Shown here piece by piece: positions 45,151-52,740 of a stretch of DNA of 57,257 nucleotides. The stretch's first letter is position 1, and the number at the start of each line of letters is the position of its first letter. The stretch comes from Bacteroidales bacterium (lineage in GTDB: Bacteria > Bacteroidota > Bacteroidia > Bacteroidales > UBA3824), in contig JAFXZT010000045.1 of the NCBI GenBank assembly GCA_017541145.1, positions 1 to 57,257 on the forward strand, in the 5' to 3' direction. Both the position numbers and the translations under genes were made by a program. The notes under the pieces are model-generated. The model had not been told where the DNA came from. It saw nothing but the letters and a program-made list of their open reading frames with translations, and searched no databases.

Positions 45151-46847
45151 ACGCGATGTCTGATAAAATTTGGAGATACGCATTCAGCTCATTGATAGGA
45201 GTTTGTGCGTTTATATTTTTTGGATTTTACAAAATAGAAATCCTGTTTTTCAGCGAATTTTTCCAGATGTTTGAATTTGGATATTCATATTTTGCAGAAA
45301 GATTGTCAATTACGGGCGGATTAGCAGATTATATCGCTGAATTTTTGACACAATTTAATTATTATCCAAAAATCGGTGCAGCAATTATAGCGATTTTATT
45401 CGTTGGAATTCAATTGCTTACGCTAAAAGTAATGCAAATTTACAACATACAAAAAAGTCTGTCACCACTTTCTGTAATTCCAACTATAATTGTATGGTGT
45501 CTGATGTGCGAATTGGAAATGCTGCTAACGATTCCGGTAAGCTTAATCATCAGTTTAACAATATTTTGTCTGATAGAAAATGTAAAAAACGGAACAACAA
45601 AATTTATAACTACGATGATTGTTTCTGTTTTGTTTTACTGGTTGATTGGTCCGATGGTAATAATATCGATATTACTTTATTCGCTAAATACAATTGGCAA
45701 AAACAAAGTATATGGAATTTGTCCGATTTTACTATTTTTTGTAACTGCATTTATTGCATCACGCCTTGTGATGTATCCTGAAATTTACTCATTTATAGGC
45801 ATCAACTATTCACGATTAATTGTTAAAACAGATTTTGTAATAATTGTAGTAATAGGATTTTTACCGGCAATTATGAAATTTTGGAAAAAAGAATTGTCAA
45901 AAAAAAATGTTTTAATTTTACAAATTGTAACAATCTTATTATCAGGAATTACTATTAATCAGTGTATGAACAAAGAATTGCTGAAAAGTGCAAGATTGTT
46001 TATGGATATTTACAACGACGACAACGACCACGCGATAGAAATTTGTAAAAATAATAATCCAAAATATATTTACAGTATACAATGTTTAAACCTCGCTTTG
46101 GCTAAAAAAGGAATTTTAACAGAAACGATGTTTAATTATTTGCAACCCGGACCGGAGGGACTTACTGCGAAACTGCATCTCGATTTGTATACTCCGGCTA
46201 TCAGTAGCGAAATTTATTGGAATCTCGGCGCCGTAGACGAAGCTCAACGATTTGCTTTTGAATCGAATGCGAATATCGGAAACGGCAGAAACAGCGCAAA
46301 AAACTTTCTTCGTCTTGCCGAAACCAACATGCTAAACGGACAATACGAAATTGCAAACAAATATTTATTTGCTCTCAAAAAGACATTGTTTTACAAGAAG
46401 ATAGCTCAAGAATACGAAAATCTGATTTACACAAACTCAGTAAAAAAACATCCGAAATTTGCAAAGATTGATGCTATAAAACTGGAAACCGACGGCATTG
46501 AGGAAGAAATCAATCTGCAAAAAACTCTACAAGATTTACTTAACAAAAATCCAAAAAATCTTGTAGCAATGCAATATTTGATGGCAACCGAAATGACAAA
46601 TATAAATTACGAAGGTCTGAAAAAATCGATGGGATATCTTCAGAAATCGGGCGCAAAAAAAGTTCCGAAACATGTACAAGAAGCATTACTACTGTTTTAT
46701 TACAATGACAGAAAAACGTACAAACAAATTCCACAAGGAATTGACCAACAGATACTTGATGCGTTTAATAACGGCATTATGGAAAATACATATTGGAAAT
46801 ATTTGAAAATAATGAAACAAATGTCAAAAGATTTGCAAAACAAATGA
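45144..46847 (+). CDS. DUF6057-type multi-pass membrane protein
   Basis: A 567-residue protein. Residues about 10-275 hold eight or nine membrane segments with an early FFSEFFQMF...AERLSITGGLADYIAEFLTQFNYYP pattern that I associate with DUF6057 of Bacteroidota. The C-terminal half is soluble and helical with TPR-like features (EAQRFAFESNANIGNGRNSAKNFLRLAETNMLNGQYEIANKYL). No enzymatic motif is seen. A second ATG at 45156 could be the start. It overlaps the previous gene by 7 bases and the next by 4 (ATGA), so the three genes form one translationally coupled unit. Confidence 0.7.
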   Translation: MVNAMSDKIWRYAFSSLIGVCAFIFFGFYKIEILFFSEFFQMFEFGYSYFAERLSITGGLADYIAEFLTQFNYYPKIGAAIIAILFVGIQLLTLKVMQIYNIQKSLSPLSVIPTIIVWCLMCELEMLLTIPVSLIISLTIFCLIENVKNGTTKFITTMIVSVLFYWLIGPMVIISILLYSLNTIGKNKVYGICPILLFFVTAFIASRLVMYPEIYSFIGINYSRLIVKTDFVIIVVIGFLPAIMKFWKKELSKKNVLILQIVTILLSGITINQCMNKELLKSARLFMDIYNDDNDHAIEICKNNNPKYIYSIQCLNLALAKKGILTETMFNYLQPGPEGLTAKLHLDLYTPAISSEIYWNLGAVDEAQRFAFESNANIGNGRNSAKNFLRLAETNMLNGQYEIANKYLFALKKTLFYKKIAQEYENLIYTNSVKKHPKFAKIDAIKLETDGIEEEINLQKTLQDLLNKNPKNLVAMQYLMATEMTNINYEGLKKSMGYLQKSGAKKVPKHVQEALLLFYYNDRKTYKQIPQGIDQQILDAFNNGIMENTYWKYLKIMKQMSKDLQNK

Positions 46848-48310
46848 AAAACTTCATCATAATTTTCGCAGCGTTAACAATTTGGTTGTCAGGCTGTAAA
46901 CATTCGATAAAAGAATCTCACGACCTAAATGCTGAACCTGAAATTTGGCCTAAATACAAAGATGTAACAATACCGGCTGAAATTGCACCGCTAAATTTCA
47001 ATCTGACCGGAATTCCATACAACTATCTGATACTAAATGTAAAAGGCTCGAAATCCGGAAAACTATCTTACGAGGGAAAATACATCGATATGGATATCGA
47101 CGAATGGCACAATTTAACGGAACAGAACAAAGGCGGAAAGCTGGAATTTTACTTGTCATTTGTAAAAAACGGCATAAAATACAATTACAAACCGTTTGTA
47201 ATGCATGTTTCGGAATATGAACTTGGCGAATACGGTCTGACTTACAGACGAATAGAGCCCGGATATGTTTCGTTTAGACAAATGGGAATTTATTGTAGAA
47301 ATCTGTCCAATTTTGAGGAAAATTCAATTTACAAAAGTTCTTCGGTATTAGGCACGTGCGTAAATTGTCACACTTCTAATATGACAAATCCGGATGATTT
47401 TTTGTTTCATATCCGAGGCGATAAATATGGCGCTACGGTATTGAATCACAACAACAAACTAAATTTTTACAACACCCAAACCGCCAAAACTCTGGGTTTG
47501 GCAGTTTATCCGTATTGGCACAAAAGCGGCAAATTTGTAGCGTTTTCTACAAACAATACCAAACAAGTTTTTCATTCAGCAAATGTAAAACGTATAGAAG
47601 TCTTTGACTTAAATTCTGATTTACAGATTTTTAATACAGAAACCAACGAGTTTATTTTGTCAAAAGAAATAAAAAACGATACGATTTTGGAGACATTTCC
47701 GGCATTCAGCAGCGACGGCAAAACATTGTTTTTCTGCGAAACGCCCAAACTTCCTGAACCGTTTTTTATTGAAGACATGAAATATTATCTCATGAAAGCC
47801 GATTTTGACGACAAAACAGGAAAAATTACAAGTAAAAAAGACACGCTTATAAAAATAGACGGAAAATCAATAAGTTTTCCGCGACCAAGTTACGACGGTA
47901 AATACTTGATGTTCACGGCTTGCGACTACGGAACTTTTCCGATTTGGCACAAAGAAGCGGATTTGTATCTGTATAATTTTCAGGATTCTACATGCCGCGC
48001 AATCGATGAAATCAACAGCGACGATACCGAAAGTTTTCACAACTGGAGCAAAAATTCTCATTGGGTAGTTTTCGCGTCACGAAGAATTGACGGTCTATAC
48101 ACCCGACTATACATCGCGCAAATTGATGACAACGGCAAATTTTCAAAACCGTTTTTGTTGCCGCAAAGAAATCCTCTGAAATATTACAACGAGCTTTTTG
48201 ACTCTTACAACACTCCGGATTTTACTGAAAAACCGGTAAATGTATCGGAAATTACTCTGCGAAAACAAATAGAATCCTGCGAAAGAACTTCTGTACAAGC
48301 TACTGAATAG
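46844..48310 (+). CDS. TolB-like beta-propeller lipoprotein with a CxxCH haem motif
   Basis: The frame is open from 46793, but ATG 46844 overlaps the previous stop (ATGA) and starts a lipoprotein signal with lipobox Cys18 (IWLSGC). The 488-residue product has a central VLGTCVNCHTSN, a cytochrome c-type CxxCH motif. PD40/WD40-like blades follow (FPAFSSDGKTLFFCE, FPRPSYDGKYLMFTACDYGTFPIW, HNWSKNSHWVVFASRR). It is probably exported and could carry one covalently bound haem. Electron transfer or sensing are possible roles; none is proven. Confidence 0.75.
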   Translation: MKNFIIIFAALTIWLSGCKHSIKESHDLNAEPEIWPKYKDVTIPAEIAPLNFNLTGIPYNYLILNVKGSKSGKLSYEGKYIDMDIDEWHNLTEQNKGGKLEFYLSFVKNGIKYNYKPFVMHVSEYELGEYGLTYRRIEPGYVSFRQMGIYCRNLSNFEENSIYKSSSVLGTCVNCHTSNMTNPDDFLFHIRGDKYGATVLNHNNKLNFYNTQTAKTLGLAVYPYWHKSGKFVAFSTNNTKQVFHSANVKRIEVFDLNSDLQIFNTETNEFILSKEIKNDTILETFPAFSSDGKTLFFCETPKLPEPFFIEDMKYYLMKADFDDKTGKITSKKDTLIKIDGKSISFPRPSYDGKYLMFTACDYGTFPIWHKEADLYLYNFQDSTCRAIDEINSDDTESFHNWSKNSHWVVFASRRIDGLYTRLYIAQIDDNGKFSKPFLLPQRNPLKYYNELFDSYNTPDFTEKPVNVSEITLRKQIESCERTSVQATE

Positions 48311-48320
48311 CAATTTGTTA

Positions 48321-49748
48321 TCAATCCTTCCATGCTTCGAGTTTGTCAGCGATTTCCGGCATTTCCGAAGCGTGGAACTCAGGATCTTCGCCTTTCTTTA
48401 TTTTGTTAACATAATTTTTCAACAATTTGAAAACCTGCGGCGAAAGGATTACAATGGCAACCAAATTAGTCAACGACATCAAAGCTGTAAAAAAGTCAAC
48501 AACATCAAATGCCTCTTGCAATGTTACAAAAGCACCGCAAAAAATTATAACTCCATTGTAAATTCTAAAAATAGTAAGAGCCGTAGTTGAATTATTTCCG
48601 AAAATAAATTTCAAATTGATTTCGCCATACAAATAATTGGCAATCAATGTACTAAATGCAAAAAACAAAATCGCGAAACTTACAAACCAATCCCCTGCCC
48701 TTCCAACGGTTTCGTTCATCGCTGATTTCACAAGATTGATACCGTCGAGACCTGTGGAGTATTTTCCGGAAATCAAGATTATCAAAGCCGAACACGAACA
48801 AATAATCAATGTATCAGCAAAAACTCCAATTGCCTGATTTAGACCTTGTTTCACCGGATGAGAAACATCAGCAGTAGCAGCCGCATTTGGCGTAGAACCT
48901 TCACCGGCTTCGTTAGAAAAAAGTCCGCGCTTGATACCCTGCGAAATCACAATTCCAAGTGTACCGCCGCCTACGGCTTCGGGATTGAATGCACTATCAA
49001 AAATCAAACTGAAAACTGACGGCAAAATATTGAGATTTGTTGCGATAACATACAAGGTAATAAGCAGATAACTCAACGCCATAAAGGGAACTACAACGGT
49101 AGAAAATTTTGAAATTCGATGAATGCCGCCAAAAAACACGACAAGAGAAATCACCGAAATTACAACGGCAACCCAAATTTTGTCAAGTCCGAGAGTTTCC
49201 GACATCGAATCGTACATCGTGCTGCTCTGTACCAACGGGAAACCCAAACACATGTTTAACATCAAAAAAATCGAAAACAACAAACCCATCCAACGTTTTC
49301 CCAAGCCATGCAACATATAATAAGACGGACCGCCGTAAAAAGTACGGTCGCCTTTACGCTTATACAGCTGAGCCAGAGTACATTCCACAAACGAAGTAGC
49401 CGCACCTAAAAATGCCATAATCCACATCCAAAATACCGAACCCGGACCGCCAACGTGAATTGCTGCTGCCACTCCGGCAATATTTCCGGTTCCAACACGA
49501 CCTGCCAACGAAATTGCAAACGCTTGAAATGCCGAAATACTATTTTTTTTGTCACGACCTTTGCGTGATTTAAAAACGGTTTTGATTCCACCCGGAATTC
49601 TCAATTGTACAAAACCGGAACGAATTGTAAAATAAACAGCGCAACCAATAAGAATCACTATTACTGCACTCCAACTATAAGAATTTGCAAATTTGAAGAA
49701 TCCGAAAAAATTGTCGGAAAATGTTGTGTTAGTAATTTCGAGTATCAT
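48321..49748 (-). CDS. Alanine or glycine:cation symporter (AGCS family)
   Basis: A 475-residue, roughly 11-segment inner-membrane transporter that imports alanine or glycine with Na+ or H+. Family signatures: AFQAFAISLAGRVGTGNIAGVAAAIHVGGPGSVFWMW, and GIKRGLFSNEAGEGSTPNAAATADVSHPVKQGL with the conserved SNEAGxGS. Length is normal. It is convergent with the haem-motif lipoprotein (10 bases apart), and no clear terminator separates them. Confidence 0.95.
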   Translation of the reverse strand: MILEITNTTFSDNFFGFFKFANSYSWSAVIVILIGCAVYFTIRSGFVQLRIPGGIKTVFKSRKGRDKKNSISAFQAFAISLAGRVGTGNIAGVAAAIHVGGPGSVFWMWIMAFLGAATSFVECTLAQLYKRKGDRTFYGGPSYYMLHGLGKRWMGLLFSIFLMLNMCLGFPLVQSSTMYDSMSETLGLDKIWVAVVISVISLVVFFGGIHRISKFSTVVVPFMALSYLLITLYVIATNLNILPSVFSLIFDSAFNPEAVGGGTLGIVISQGIKRGLFSNEAGEGSTPNAAATADVSHPVKQGLNQAIGVFADTLIICSCSALIILISGKYSTGLDGINLVKSAMNETVGRAGDWFVSFAILFFAFSTLIANYLYGEINLKFIFGNNSTTALTIFRIYNGVIIFCGAFVTLQEAFDVVDFFTALMSLTNLVAIVILSPQVFKLLKNYVNKIKKGEDPEFHASEMPEIADKLEAWKD

Positions 49749-49884
49749 TTAGTAAAATTAATTTGCCGCGAAATTATCCAAAATTCAACAACCATACAAT
49801 ACAAGTTTCACTTAAATTTGTAATAAAAAGAGCCTTTTAAAGATTTTTCTGTATTTTTAATAAAAAAGTTCGAGAAAAAATTCA

Positions 49885-49892
49885 TAAATTTG
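49885..49892 (+). promoter_or_regulatory. -7 promoter element of the flavin reductase gene
   Basis: TAAATTTG, 34 bases before the ATG. Confidence 0.6.
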
Positions 49893-49926
49893 AAGCACTA
49901 AATTTAATAAACAAACATCACACAAA

Positions 49927-50487
49927 ATGAGAAAAAATTTTGGAGCAAAAGCATTGCTGTTCCCAATGCCGGTTTTGATAATTGGAACATACGACAAAGA
50001 CGGAAATCCTGACGCAATGAATGCAGCTTGGGGCGGAATTGCAGACGATACACAAATCAATATCTGCTTGAGTCCCAGTCACAAAACAGTAGCCAACCTC
50101 AAAGAAAGAGGCGCGTTTACGGTATCGGTAGCCGATGCTAAACACGTAACAGAATGCGACTACGTAGGAATTGAAAGTGCCAACAAGGTAGCTGACAAAT
50201 TTACAAAAGCCGGTTTTCACGCTACAAAATCTGAATTTGTAGATGCACCCCTCATCGACGAACTTCCTTTTGCATTGGAATGTAAAGTAATAAGTTACGA
50301 CGAAAAAACTTGCAGACTTTTGGGCGAAATTGTAAATGTAACATGCGACGAAAGTGTACTTTCAAACGATAAGATTGACATCACAAAACTTGCCCCGATT
50401 ACTTACAATCCGGCGGCTCACACATATCACGTAATAGGAGAAAAAGTTGGAAACGCTTTTAGTGACGGCAAGAAATTAATGAAATAA
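49927..50487 (+). CDS. Flavin reductase-like FMN-binding protein
   Basis: A 186-residue cytosolic protein of the flavin-reductase-like (split-barrel FMN-binding) family. PMPVLIIGTYDKDGNPDAMNAAWGGI, SPSHKTVANLKERGAFTVSV and LECKVISYDEKTC..LGEIVNV are characteristic. Members bind FMN and reduce flavins or, in some cases, act as small oxidoreductases; the substrate here is unknown. A single-gene unit with its own promoter and terminator. Confidence 0.9.
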   Translation: MRKNFGAKALLFPMPVLIIGTYDKDGNPDAMNAAWGGIADDTQINICLSPSHKTVANLKERGAFTVSVADAKHVTECDYVGIESANKVADKFTKAGFHATKSEFVDAPLIDELPFALECKVISYDEKTCRLLGEIVNVTCDESVLSNDKIDITKLAPITYNPAAHTYHVIGEKVGNAFSDGKKLMK

Positions 50488-50504
50488 TTCAAAGCAGTAT
50501 TTCG

Positions 50505-50540
50505 TGCGGAAGTTATGAAAATAGCTTCCGCATTTTTTTT
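50505..50540 (+). terminator. Terminator of the flavin reductase gene
   Basis: TGCGGAAGTTAT (50505-50516) pairs with ATAGCTTCCGCA (50521-50532) around a GAAA loop, followed by eight T. Confidence 0.95.
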
Positions 50541-50676
50541 CTAAAACTCAGACCGAAAAATTATTAATCATTTTCTTTTAATTAAAATTTCATTTGTAGT
50601 ATCACAAAATAAAAGATAATCCTAAAACTTCATTTTTTTTAATCATCAAAAATACAAAATATCAAAAAAAAGTTTT

Positions 50677-50684
50677 TACCTTTG
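50677..50684 (+). promoter_or_regulatory. -7 promoter element upstream of the structured element and mod-res
   Basis: TACCTTTG matches TAnnTTTG. A transcript from here would run through the 179-base rod-like element before reaching the methyltransferase gene about 300 bases downstream. Confidence 0.6.
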
Positions 50685-50760
50685 TAATTGATAAAAATTT
50701 ATATGTGCCTATGTAAATCAAGAAATAAGTAACATATTAAAATATAAAGCATTAGCAATA

Positions 50761-50939
50761 TTCGCGTCCAAGAAAAAAAAGCCCGGAAAACTGATTTTTC
50801 TTATGGAATCGGATTATTTTGCGTTTTCCCGTTTTGGAAAACACTCCTAACTCAATGCTGTGCGCAGTATAGGTGCGCGCACATTTGTTCTATTGAGTTA
50901 GGAATAGGTTTCCATTCCGGGCTTCCTATTGGACGCGAA
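50761..50939 (+). ncRNA. Candidate 179-base rod-like structured RNA or miniature element
   Basis: Four nested perfect stems: TTCGCGTCCAA (50761-50771) with 50929-50939 (11 bp); AAGCCCGGAA (50779-50788) with 50915-50924 (10 bp); TCCTAACTCAAT (50845-50856) with 50892-50903 (12 bp); TGTGCGC (50859-50865) with 50877-50883 (7 bp). A large asymmetric bubble separates stems 2 and 3, and its 5' side can form a further hairpin (GTTTTCC 50823-50829 with 50836-50842). Closing stem, central bubble and terminal stem at about 180 bases recall 6S RNA. ATA on both flanks would also fit a miniature transposon. It is too structured to be chance; its identity is open. Confidence 0.45.
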
Positions 50940-50988
50940 ATAGAAAAGGTCACGCACCCTTTTTGTATCCGTTTGCGCAATGTTGTCT

Positions 50989-52734
50989 ATGCCAACACAA
51001 AAACAATATCGCGCAAAACAAATGGAACAAACCAACGAACAATTGCAACTCCGCATCCGCGAACTCGAAAAGGAGATTGCAAAACTACATACACAAATCA
51101 AAAAAGAGCGTTACGGACTTGTATGGCTCGACGTGCCGGAAGGGTTTGAACGCGAATCCGAAAACCAAATCCCCGTGTTGGAGGAGGTGAAAGACAAGGC
51201 TATCAAAAACGATGACGGCAAACCTACGCACATCATCATTGAAGGCGACAATTACCACGCCCTCACCTGCCTCAATTATACCCACAAGGGCAAAATCGAT
51301 GTTATCTACATCGACCCGCCGTATAATACCGGCAGCGACGGTTTTACATACAAGGACAAACGTTTCTTAAAAGAATTTCCCGACGGTTCTCCTGTGCCCA
51401 AAGACCATCCTTTGCGCCATAGTTATTGGCTTTCGTTTATGAGCAAAAGGCTCGAACTCGCCAAAAATCTTTTGAGCGATAAGGGGGTTATTTTTATTTC
51501 AATTGACGATAATGAACAAGCAAATTTGAAGTTGTTGTGTGATAAAGTGTTTGGAGAAACTTGCTTTATTGCAAATGTAATTTGGAATTCTCGAAAGTCT
51601 GTTTCAAATGATGCAGTTATATCACTAAACCATAATTACACATTAATATACACCAAAAACTATAATTCATTTAATAATACTAAAAGCCAATTTAAATTAA
51701 TAGATTTTGGAAATGGCTTTTCGAATCCTGACAATGATCCACGAGGTTTTTGGAAGGCGGATCCATTTGATAGTCCCGGCATTCGTCCAAATTTAACTTA
51801 TCAAATAAAAAATCCTAACACAGGTGATGTGTATTGGCCACCAAAAGGACGTTGTTGGAGAACAGGAGAAAAAGAATATAAAGCGTTTCTTGCTGATAAT
51901 AGAATAGTTTTTGGCAAAACTGGAAAAGGGAAACCCCAATTAAAGCGCTTTTTATCGGAAGCACAACAAAGAGGAATAACTCCTAAATCAATATGGGACG
52001 ATTGTGGTACAGCCACCAATGGCACGCAAGAGTTGTTAGATATTTTTGATGAGAAAATATTTGAAACAATAAAACCGACAACATTAATTGAAAGAATTAT
52101 TCAACTTGGAACCCAAAAATCCTCCATCATCCTTGACTTCTTCGCCGGTTCGGGAACTACACTCCACGCCACGATGAAATTGAACGCGGAAGATGGCGGC
52201 AACCGTCAATGTATTTTGGTGCAGCAAAAAGAAGGCGACAAAAATATTTGTGAATCTGTGACTTACGAGCGCAACAAACGAGTAATCAACGGTTATACCA
52301 ACGCCAAGGGCGAGCAAATTTCCGGTCTTGGCAATTCGTTGAAATATTACAAAACCGCTTTTGTTGGCAAACATCCTGCAAAATCGGCATCCGACGACGA
52401 CAAAATCCAACTTTCGTTGCGGGCGGGTTGCCTTTTGGCGTTAGCGGAAAACACGTTGGAAGAAATCGAAACAACTTCTTGCTTTCAGATTTTCAGCGAT
52501 GGTAATAGACATTTTACCGGCGTGTATTTTACGGGCAAAGCCGCCGAAATTCCGACTTTTGCGCAAAAACTCGAAGCCCTGAGAGACGAAAACAGAAGAA
52601 ACAAAATATCGGCTTATTTTTTTTGTTGGGGCGACAGCGAACAGTTTGAGGACGAATTTACAAGCCTCGAACGCATCTCGCTCAAACCGATTCCAAAGCC
52701 GATTCTTGACATTTATCAATCGATTAACAATTAA
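50989..52734 (+). CDS. mod: Type III restriction-modification methyltransferase
   Basis: An N6-adenine methyltransferase of the beta class, in which catalytic motif IV precedes SAM motif I: YIDPPYNTGSD near residue 110, and LDFFAGSGTT near residue 384. Possible starts are 50980, 50989 and 51022; the choice is uncertain, and the last immediately precedes a coiled coil (EQTNEQLQLRIRELEKEIAKL). The region between motifs, about 51490-52110, is the target-recognition part and is markedly AT-richer than the flanks. Mod alone methylates and recognises DNA; with Res it restricts. The res gene follows after 6 bases. Confidence 0.94.
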   Translation: MPTQKQYRAKQMEQTNEQLQLRIRELEKEIAKLHTQIKKERYGLVWLDVPEGFERESENQIPVLEEVKDKAIKNDDGKPTHIIIEGDNYHALTCLNYTHKGKIDVIYIDPPYNTGSDGFTYKDKRFLKEFPDGSPVPKDHPLRHSYWLSFMSKRLELAKNLLSDKGVIFISIDDNEQANLKLLCDKVFGETCFIANVIWNSRKSVSNDAVISLNHNYTLIYTKNYNSFNNTKSQFKLIDFGNGFSNPDNDPRGFWKADPFDSPGIRPNLTYQIKNPNTGDVYWPPKGRCWRTGEKEYKAFLADNRIVFGKTGKGKPQLKRFLSEAQQRGITPKSIWDDCGTATNGTQELLDIFDEKIFETIKPTTLIERIIQLGTQKSSIILDFFAGSGTTLHATMKLNAEDGGNRQCILVQQKEGDKNICESVTYERNKRVINGYTNAKGEQISGLGNSLKYYKTAFVGKHPAKSASDDDKIQLSLRAGCLLALAENTLEEIETTSCFQIFSDGNRHFTGVYFTGKAAEIPTFAQKLEALRDENRRNKISAYFFCWGDSEQFEDEFTSLERISLKPIPKPILDIYQSINN

Positions 52735-52740
52735 GCAATT

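Noticed and set aside
50761-50939. Retron non-coding RNA (msr-msd) as an explanation for the stem array
   Set aside because: No reverse transcriptase or retron effector is encoded nearby; the adjacent genes are a type III restriction pair.
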